Assembly: GCA_014654775.1 (NCBI GenBank)
Contig: JACVZW010000083.1
Span: 1-64,000 of the forward strand
Length of the DNA stretch: 64,000 nt
Reading direction: 5' to 3'
Origin: Paracoccaceae bacterium
Lineage (GTDB): Bacteria; Pseudomonadota; Alphaproteobacteria; Rhodobacterales; Rhodobacteraceae
The notes under the pieces were generated by a model. That model made no database searches and had not been told where the DNA came from. It worked only from the letters and a program-made list of their open reading frames with translations. Below, one piece after another: positions 58,032 to 64,000 of the stretch (its first letter is position 1; every line of letters begins with the position of its first letter). The position numbers and the translations under genes were made by a program.

Positions 58032-59795
58032 ATGCAGGATGCCGACATCCCCAACACCGACTCTGATACCCCGCCGGGCATTTCCTGGCGGGTGAAGCTG
58101 GTCATCGGCCTGCTGGTGCTGGTGGCCATCGGCGTTGTGCTTGTGACCAATCGCTGGCTGTCCGAACGCTTTACCGAAACCACCCGCAACCGGGCCGAGT
58201 TGCGCCTTGCGCTCTACTCCGGGAACATGGTGTCGGAGTTGCAGCGGACGTCGGTCGTGCCGCTGCTTTTGGCTGGCGACCCTGCGCTGATCGAGGCGTT
58301 GCGGAACCAGACCTATGCCGACACCTCGCAGAAACTGATCCGCGTGCAGTCCGAGATCGGCGTCGCCTCCATCCTGCTGATCGATGCCGATGCGCGCACG
58401 GTGGGGGCGACCAACCGCAACCTCTTGGGGACGAACCACCGCAACAGCCCCTATTTCGTCGAGGCGCAGCGCAACAAGGACACCGTCTTTACCGCTCAGG
58501 CGCGCGAGGGCGGGGGGTTCGACTTCACCTATTCCCGCGCCGTGCTGGTGGATGGCCGCTTTGCCGGGGTCATCGTCGTGGCGGTCGATCTGATGAAATA
58601 CGAACGCGCTTGGGCGGGCCTGCAGGACGCCGTGATGGTGACGGACAGCGAGGGGACCGTGATCCTTGCCACCGAACCGCGCTGGCGCGGTCTGTCGATG
58701 GACGAGGCGCTGGCCGTGCGCGACGCGCCCTCGGCCCTGAGCCGCGCGCTGCAGGCGACGGCGGATTGGGCGCAGGCCCCGCCCGATGCCTATGTGCGCG
58801 GCGAGGCGGTGATGAAAACCGAGGCGCGCGTCCCCTTCCGCGGCTGGCGGATGGTCACCTTCACGGCCTACGACTCCGTCCGCGAAAGGGTCAACGGCAT
58901 TCTGGCGCTAGAGATCATGGGCTTTGCCATCCTGATGGCGCTGACCTTCTACTTCCTCTCCCGCAAAGCTTGGTCGCAAAGCATGAGCTTTCAGAAGGAA
59001 TCCGCCGAACTGCGGATGCTGAACGCCCGCCTGCAGCGCGAGATCGCGGAACGCGAGAAGGTGCAGAAAGACCTTGCCGTGGCCGAACTGACGCTGGCGC
59101 AATCGTCAAAGCTGGCGGCGCTGGGCGAGATGTCGGCGGCCGTGTCGCATGAGTTGAATCAACCGCTTGCGGCGATGAAAACCTATCTCGCCGGCGCGCG
59201 GCTCTTGTTGCAGCGCAAGCGGCCGGAAGAGGCGCTGTCGTCCTTCCAGCGGATCGATGACCTTATCGAACGCATGGGCGCGATCACCCGGCAGCTGAAA
59301 TCCTATGCGCGCAAGGGCGGCGAGGCCTTCGAACCGGTCGATCTGCGCTCCGCCCTGTCCAGCGCGCTGTCGATGATGGAGCCGCAGCTGAAGCAGCGGG
59401 TGGTCAAGATCACCCGCACCCTGCCGCGCATGCCCGTCATGGTGATGGCCGACCGCATCCGTCTGGAACAGGTGATCATCAACCTTCTTCGGAACGCGCT
59501 GGACGCCACGCGCGACCGCAGCGACCCGCAGATCGACCTGATCCTGTCCTCGGGCGATGTGGCGATGCTGGCGGTGCGCGACAATGGCACGGGAATCAAG
59601 GACTTGGACAACTTGTTCGAGCCTTTCTACACGACCAAGAAACCGGGCGAAGGGGTGGGGCTTGGCCTCGCCATCTCATCCGGGATCGTGAACGATCTTG
59701 GCGGTCGTCTGACCGCGCGCAACGCCGAAGGCGGCGGGGCGGTGTTCGAAATGCAACTGCCCTTGCTGGGCAAGGAAGTCGAAGCAGCGGAGTGA
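58032..59795 (+). CDS. dctB: DctB-like sensor histidine kinase
   Basis: A 587-residue membrane kinase. One membrane helix (VKLVIGLLVLVAIGVVLV, residues 22-39), a periplasmic tandem-PAS region (about 45-295, GASILL-type strands, YSRAVLVDGRFAGVIVVAV), a second helix (LALEIMGFAILMALTFYFL), a coiled coil, then HisKA (AVSHELNQPLAAMKTYLAG, His near 374) and ATPase motifs NLLRNALDA, DNGTGI and GEGVGLGLAIS. DctB senses C4-dicarboxylates; the ligand is assumed from similarity. The regulator gene follows by seven bases. Confidence 0.86.
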   Translation: MQDADIPNTDSDTPPGISWRVKLVIGLLVLVAIGVVLVTNRWLSERFTETTRNRAELRLALYSGNMVSELQRTSVVPLLLAGDPALIEALRNQTYADTSQKLIRVQSEIGVASILLIDADARTVGATNRNLLGTNHRNSPYFVEAQRNKDTVFTAQAREGGGFDFTYSRAVLVDGRFAGVIVVAVDLMKYERAWAGLQDAVMVTDSEGTVILATEPRWRGLSMDEALAVRDAPSALSRALQATADWAQAPPDAYVRGEAVMKTEARVPFRGWRMVTFTAYDSVRERVNGILALEIMGFAILMALTFYFLSRKAWSQSMSFQKESAELRMLNARLQREIAEREKVQKDLAVAELTLAQSSKLAALGEMSAAVSHELNQPLAAMKTYLAGARLLLQRKRPEEALSSFQRIDDLIERMGAITRQLKSYARKGGEAFEPVDLRSALSSALSMMEPQLKQRVVKITRTLPRMPVMVMADRIRLEQVIINLLRNALDATRDRSDPQIDLILSSGDVAMLAVRDNGTGIKDLDNLFEPFYTTKKPGEGVGLGLAISSGIVNDLGGRLTARNAEGGGAVFEMQLPLLGKEVEAAE

Positions 59796-59802
59796 GGGGA
59801 AT

Positions 59803-61131
59803 ATGGCGCGAGCGATGAAGGTGGCGATCGTCGATGACGAGGCGGACATGCGGCAGTCGATCAGCCAATGGCTGGCGCTTTCCGGTTTCGACACCGAGAC
59901 CTATGCCAGCGCCGAAGAGGCGCTCAAGGGCATCGGGCCGGAATTTCCGGGCGTCGTGGTCAGCGACATCAAGATGCCGGGGATGGATGGCATGGCCTTC
60001 CTGAAACGTCTGATGGGCATGGATTCCGGGCTCCCCGTGATCATGATCACCGGCCATGGCGATGTGCCCATGGCGGTCGAGGCGATGCGGGTCGGGGCCT
60101 ATGACTTTCTGGAAAAACCCTTTAATCCCGATAGGATGACGGAACTGGCCAAGCGGGCGACGCAGGCGCGGCGGTTGACGTTGGACAACCGGGCGCTGCG
60201 GAAGGAACTGTCCGACGGGTCGATCCTGATGAAAAAGCTGATCGGATCGAGCCCGGTGATGGAACGGCTGCGCGAGGATATTCTCGATCTGGGACAGGCG
60301 GACAGCCATGTCCTGATTGATGGCGAGACGGGCACGGGCAAGACGCTGGTCGCCCATGCGCTGCATGCGGTGGGACCGCGCGCGTCGAAGAAGTTCGTCA
60401 CCATCTCTTGCGCCGCATGGTCGGAGGATCAGCTCTCGGCCAAGCTGTTCGGCCCAAGCGAGGACGGGCAGATCCCGCTGGTCGAAGAGGCGCGGGGCGG
60501 CACGCTCTGCCTTGAGGATGTGGAGGCGCTGAGCCATCCGCTGCAGGCGCGGCTGCTGACGCTGATCAACGATCAGGGCACGCCCCCCGAGACGCGCATT
60601 ATCGCCATCTGCAACGAACACGCGCCCGACAAGACGCTGGAAGACCTGCTGCGGTCCGATCTCTACTATCGCTTGGGGGCGATGACGATCCTGTGCCCAC
60701 CCCTGCGCGTGCGGGGCGAGGATATCCTGACCCTCTTCACCCGGATGTCAGAGCAGTTTTCCGAGGAATACGGTTGCGACGCGCCGCAGGTGACCGCGCA
60801 GGAGGCGGCGCAGTTGCTGCAGGCGCCGTGGCCGGGGAATGTGCGCCAGCTTGTGAACATCGCCGAACGGGCGGTGCTGCAGAACCGCCGGGGATCGGGG
60901 TCCATCGCCTCGCTCTTGATGGCCGATAACGAGGCGACGGGGCCTGCGATGACCACCGAAGGCAAGCCGTTGAAGGAATATGTCGAGGCTTTCGAGCGGA
61001 TGCTGATCGACAACACGATGCGCCGCCACAAGGGCAGCATCGTCGCCGTGATGGACGAGCTGTGCCTGCCCCGGCGCACTCTGAATGAGAAGATGGCGAA
61101 GTATGGTCTCAGCCGGGCGGAATATACCTGA
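59803..61131 (+). CDS. dctD: DctD-like response regulator lacking the GAFTGA loop
   Basis: A 442-residue NtrC-type regulator. The receiver has Asp55 in VVSDIKMPGMDG and the typical GAYDFLEKPFNPDRM end. The AAA+ domain has Walker A GETGTGKT and GGTLCLEDVEAL at the Walker B position, but where sigma-54 activators carry GAFTGA the sequence reads AKLFGPSEDGQIPLVEEA. A Fis-type helix-turn-helix ends the protein (MDELCLPRRTLNEKMAKYGL). Without GAFTGA it probably cannot activate sigma-54, as with Rhodobacter capsulatus NtrC; it may act with sigma-70 or repress. AGGGGA precedes the ATG. Confidence 0.85.
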   Translation: MARAMKVAIVDDEADMRQSISQWLALSGFDTETYASAEEALKGIGPEFPGVVVSDIKMPGMDGMAFLKRLMGMDSGLPVIMITGHGDVPMAVEAMRVGAYDFLEKPFNPDRMTELAKRATQARRLTLDNRALRKELSDGSILMKKLIGSSPVMERLREDILDLGQADSHVLIDGETGTGKTLVAHALHAVGPRASKKFVTISCAAWSEDQLSAKLFGPSEDGQIPLVEEARGGTLCLEDVEALSHPLQARLLTLINDQGTPPETRIIAICNEHAPDKTLEDLLRSDLYYRLGAMTILCPPLRVRGEDILTLFTRMSEQFSEEYGCDAPQVTAQEAAQLLQAPWPGNVRQLVNIAERAVLQNRRGSGSIASLLMADNEATGPAMTTEGKPLKEYVEAFERMLIDNTMRRHKGSIVAVMDELCLPRRTLNEKMAKYGLSRAEYT

Positions 61132-61166
61132 AACGGGCTTAACCTGCGGGAATCGCTGAAAAAGCC

Positions 61167-61214
61167 TGTGCCGTATCTTGTGCCGCATTCTGTGCAGCAA
61201 ACTGTGGGCACGCA
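61167..61214 (+). repeat. Four-unit 12-bp phased TGTG array, copy 2
   Basis: TGTGCCGTATCT, TGTGCCGCATTC, TGTGCAGCAAAC and TGTGGGCACGCA follow without gaps. Units 3 and 4 are identical to copy 1 (23866-23913 minus). GAATC lies 12 bases before unit 1 (61150-61154) and TTAACC starts 18 bases after unit 4. The array begins 35 bases past the dctD stop and is 475 bases before rne. Confidence 0.7.
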
Positions 61215-61637
61215 GCGTACGCTCTGCCCGCGTTAACCTTAACCAGAGGTTGAGCGCGTCGCCCTGCCTGCACCCTTTGGTGACGGATTGCAGGAGGGCG
61301 GTGAAATTCACCCATTGTGTTTTACGTCTCTTTGCCGCTAGGGTCGCAGGACGCGGGGTTTGCCCCGCCGATGAATTCTCTGCCCGCCATCGCCGGACCT
61401 TTGGAACGGACCGCGAGGGCGGCAGTCGGATCGGCCGCAAGGTCGTCAGTTTGCCCGTCATGTCATTAGACGCAGCGGGCTTAATCAGGTGGATGCCGCG
61501 AGGCATTCGAAAGAGAACCGCGATGATGCGCGCGATTTCGAGGACGAAAACCGAGGGATGCCCACCGGGCATGGCCCGGCCTTTCGCCCCGCGCCGTCAT
61601 GCCCAGACAAGCCGCCTTCACATGTCCGATCCCGATC

Positions 61638-61653
61638 CCGGAGTTCGCTCCGG
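61638..61653 (+). promoter_or_regulatory. UUCG-capped hairpin in the rne leader
   Basis: CCGGAG-TTCG-CTCCGG folds into a 6-bp stem with a UUCG tetraloop 35 bases before the rne start. It may be part of a structure through which RNase E controls its own mRNA; that is inference from other bacteria. Confidence 0.4.
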
Positions 61654-61688
61654 TCCGGAGTGGCCATGCCGGGGCGCATTAGGATATC

Positions 61689-64000
61689 ATGGCCAAGAAG
61701 ATGCTTATCGACGCCACGCATGCGGAAGAGACCCGCGTCGTGGTGGTGGACGGAAACAAGGTTGAAGAATTCGACTTTGAGACGGTGAACAAGCGCCAGC
61801 TCGCTGGCAACATCTACCTCGCAAAGGTCACTCGGGTGGAGCCGTCGCTGCAGGCGGCCTTCGTCGATTACGGCGGGAACCGTCACGGCTTCCTCGCCTT
61901 TGCGGAAATCCACCCGGATTACTACCAGATCCCCGTCGCGGATCGGAAGGCGCTGCTGGAAGAAGAGCGCGCCTATAACCGCGCGCAGGAAGAGGAAGAC
62001 AACCGCCGGTCCCGCAGCCGGTCGCGCCCGCGCCCCGAAGGCGCGCGCCGCGATGCGGTGAAGACGGTCGAGATCGGCGGGATGGATGTCGTCGATCTGG
62101 ACGAGGAAGAGGACAGCTCTGCCACCGAGACGACGGAGGCCGGTGCCGACACCGCGCCCGAGGCGGCGGCGGAACAGGCCCATTCCCACGATCACGACCA
62201 TGACCACGGGCATGATCATGACCACGCGCATGATCACGCGCATGACCATGATCACGGCGGACAGGGCGGCGAGAACGGGTCCGAAAACGGGTCCGAGAAT
62301 GGCGAACGCCCCTATCGCGCCATGGATCATGCCAGCGACACCGATGACGAGATCGAGTCGGTCGCCGAAGAGGATGTCGCCGAAGAGATCAGCGCGCCGC
62401 GCAAACCCCGCCCGCGCAAGTACAAGATTCAAGAAGTGATCAAGGTCCGGCAGATCATGCTGGTTCAGGTCGTGAAGGAAGAGCGCGGCAATAAGGGCGC
62501 GGCGCTGACCACCTATCTGTCGCTGGCAGGCCGTTATTGCGTGCTGATGCCCAACACCGCGCGGGGCGGCGGCATTTCCCGCAAGATCACGCAGGCTGCC
62601 GATCGCAAGAAGCTGAAGGAAATCGCGGGCGGGATCGAGGTGCCGGAAGGCGCGGGCCTGATCATCCGCACGGCGGGTGCCAAGCGCACCAAGGCCGAGA
62701 TCAAGCGCGATTACGAATACCTGATGCGGCTGTGGGAACAGATCCGCGAATTGACGCTGAAATCCATCGCGCCCGCCGCGATCTATGAGGAAGGCAACCT
62801 CATCAAACGGTCGATCCGCGATCTCTATTCGCGCGAGATCGACGAGGTGCTGGTCGAGGGCGAGGCAGGCTATCGCACCGCCAAGGATTTTATGCGGATG
62901 ATCATGCCGTCCCACGCCAAGGTGGTGAAGCGGTATGAGGATACGATGCCGCTTTTCGCCCGCTATCAGGTGGAAAGCTATCTGGGCGGCATGTTCAACC
63001 CGGTGGTGCAGCTGAAATCCGGGGGCTACATCGTCATCGGCGTGACCGAGGCGCTGGTTGCCATCGACATCAACTCGGGACGGGCCACGAAGGAAGGGTC
63101 GATCGAGGAAACCGCGCTGAAGACGAACCTCGAAGCGGCGGAAGAGATCGCGCGGCAATTGCGCCTGCGCGACCTTGCCGGTCTGATCGTGATCGACTTC
63201 ATCGACATGGAAGAGCGCAAGAACAACGCCGCCGTCGAAAAGCGCCTGAAGGAAAAGCTGAAGACCGACCGCGCCCGCATTCAGGTGGGCCGCATCTCGG
63301 GCTTTGGTCTGCTGGAAATGAGCCGCCAACGGCTGCGGCCGGGGATGCTCGAATCCACGACGCAACCCTGCCCGCATTGCCATGGCACGGGTCTGATCCG
63401 GTCGGATGACAGTTTGGGCCTGCAGGTCCTGCGCGCGCTGGAGGAAGAGGGGACGCGGAAACGGTCCAAGGAGGTGCTGCTGAAGGCGCCCGTGGGGATC
63501 GTGAATTTCCTGATCAACCAGAAGCGGGAACATATCGCGTTGATCGAGGCGCGCTATGGCATGAGCGTGCGGATCGAGGTGGACCCGATGCTGGTCAGCC
63601 CCGATTACGTGATCGAGAAGTTCAAGACCGCGACCCGCGTGGTGCCGGAACCGTCGAGCGTGATCTCGGGCCATGCGGGCCTGATGGGCGCGCCGGTGGA
63701 TGAGGACGAGGACGAGGATCTGCCCTTCGACGAGGATCTGGACGAGGCCGAAGAGGCCGAGACCGTGGAAGAACCGCGCGAGGCGCGGGGCGAGGGGCGG
63801 TCCGAAGGCCGGGGCGAAGGACGCGGCGAGGGCCGTGGGGCCGCGCCGGGCGAAGGCAGCGGCAAGAAGAAGCGCCGCCGTCGCCGGAAGAAGAAGGGTG
63901 GCGGGCCGAACGGGCTGCCGGGTTCCGACGCCGCGATGGCCGCGGGCGAGGGCGGCGAAGGGGCCGAGAGCGACGAGGAGGACGGCGACGAGGCCGACAC
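61689..64000 (+). CDS. rne: Ribonuclease E (5' part, runs off the window)
   Basis: About 770 residues are present and the frame is open to the window end. The S1 domain (residues 35-120, GNIYLAKVTRVEPSLQAAFV) is split by a long insertion from about 95 to 245 that is acidic and contains a His/Asp repeat (HDHDHDHGHDHDHAHD, about residues 165-190). The 5'-sensor and DNase I-like domain follow, with the metal-binding Asp residues in VAIDINSGR and VIDFIDME, and the zinc-link CPHCHGTG (Cys561). An acidic then basic low-complexity tail (KKKRRRRRKKK) begins the degradosome scaffold. The enzyme cuts single-stranded AU-rich RNA. Confidence 0.95.
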   Translation, partial: MAKKMLIDATHAEETRVVVVDGNKVEEFDFETVNKRQLAGNIYLAKVTRVEPSLQAAFVDYGGNRHGFLAFAEIHPDYYQIPVADRKALLEEERAYNRAQEEEDNRRSRSRSRPRPEGARRDAVKTVEIGGMDVVDLDEEEDSSATETTEAGADTAPEAAAEQAHSHDHDHDHGHDHDHAHDHAHDHDHGGQGGENGSENGSENGERPYRAMDHASDTDDEIESVAEEDVAEEISAPRKPRPRKYKIQEVIKVRQIMLVQVVKEERGNKGAALTTYLSLAGRYCVLMPNTARGGGISRKITQAADRKKLKEIAGGIEVPEGAGLIIRTAGAKRTKAEIKRDYEYLMRLWEQIRELTLKSIAPAAIYEEGNLIKRSIRDLYSREIDEVLVEGEAGYRTAKDFMRMIMPSHAKVVKRYEDTMPLFARYQVESYLGGMFNPVVQLKSGGYIVIGVTEALVAIDINSGRATKEGSIEETALKTNLEAAEEIARQLRLRDLAGLIVIDFIDMEERKNNAAVEKRLKEKLKTDRARIQVGRISGFGLLEMSRQRLRPGMLESTTQPCPHCHGTGLIRSDDSLGLQVLRALEEEGTRKRSKEVLLKAPVGIVNFLINQKREHIALIEARYGMSVRIEVDPMLVSPDYVIEKFKTATRVVPEPSSVISGHAGLMGAPVDEDEDEDLPFDEDLDEAEEAETVEEPREARGEGRSEGRGEGRGEGRGAAPGEGSGKKKRRRRRKKKGGGPNGLPGSDAAMAAGEGGEGAESDEEDGDEAD

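Larger units (their letters stand above)
61132..61688. other. Non-coding region before rne
   Basis: These 557 bases hold no gene that I can support, though frames stay open because of base composition. They contain copy 2 of the 12-bp phased array (61167-61214), TTAACC twice at 61233-61244, a small hairpin at 61558-61572 (ATGCCC-ACC-GGGCAT) and another at 61638-61653. The latter part is probably a long rne 5' leader, which in other bacteria is used for autoregulation. Confidence 0.6.

Noticed and set aside
61178-61688. A plus-strand frame running from the phased array into rne
   Set aside because: It is Arg-rich, overlaps the start of rne in another frame and has no start signal; it looks like a frame kept open by GC content.

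Overview
The window is GC-rich, gene-dense chromosomal DNA that reads as a member of the Rhodobacteraceae (Alphaproteobacteria). The evidence is a gcrA cell-cycle regulator gene, meaB, a LuxI-type acyl-homoserine-lactone synthase, an RNase E with a long insertion in its S1 domain, two copies of a short hairpin-plus-tail element that I associate with this family, and a complete trimethylamine oxidation gene set of the marine-Rhodobacteraceae type. I see no rRNA, tRNA, CRISPR array, insertion sequence or phage.

Layout. 0.1-5 kb: a D-2-hydroxyacid dehydrogenase, an AsmA-like protein, an MFS transporter and a DUF1993 protein. 5-8 kb (minus strand): an arginine operon argD-GNAT-argF with overlapping genes, closed by two abutting perfect palindromes. 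8-16 kb: a secreted coiled-coil protein, gcrA, hrpB with a DUF3108 gene, meaB, rpmB. 16-21.4 kb: a copper-handling pair (DUF2946-like and a PCu(A)C fusion), a low-molecular-weight phosphatase, agmatinase, lepA. 21.4-25 kb is a small accessory patch: an AT-richer VapBC45-like toxin-antitoxin pair, a decayed copy of a tiny lipoprotein gene, a secreted SnoaL-like protein, the intact 45-residue lipoprotein gene, and an orphan ParA-type ATPase behind a perfect inverted repeat.

25-38 kb: amine catabolism, part one. A 2,4-dienoyl-CoA reductase/N-methylproline demethylase-like flavoprotein and a phosphoethanolamine transferase are followed by a six-gene minus-strand operon. It encodes a polyamine-type ABC importer (ATPase, two permeases, binding protein), a nitrilase-superfamily amidase and a trimethylamine dehydrogenase-family flavoprotein that keeps the FMN-linking cysteine. 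A divergent LuxR-type regulator and a PuuC-like aldehyde dehydrogenase lie on the other side of a perfect 16-bp palindrome. 38-43 kb: signalling genes (receiver, HPt, membrane histidine kinase, luxI homologue, receiver with a degenerate GGDEF domain).

43-57 kb: amine catabolism, part two. tmm (TMA to TMAO), amtB plus a 53-residue membrane peptide, an APC permease, dmmD-dmmA-dmmB-dmmC (dimethylamine oxidation and one-carbon transfer to folate), a GlxA/AraC regulator, a DMT transporter and tdm (TMAO to DMA and formaldehyde). Together these take TMA to monomethylamine with ammonium transport alongside. 57-64 kb: purQ, a DctB/DctD-like two-component pair whose regulator lacks the GAFTGA loop, and the 5' part of rne.

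The most unusual signal is non-coding. Two distant intergenic regions (23866-23913 minus, 61167-61214 plus) each carry four TGTG-initiated units at an exact 12-bp period, with a GAATC (CcrM-type) site 12-13 bp before the first unit and a TTAACC after the last. I do not recognise this element.
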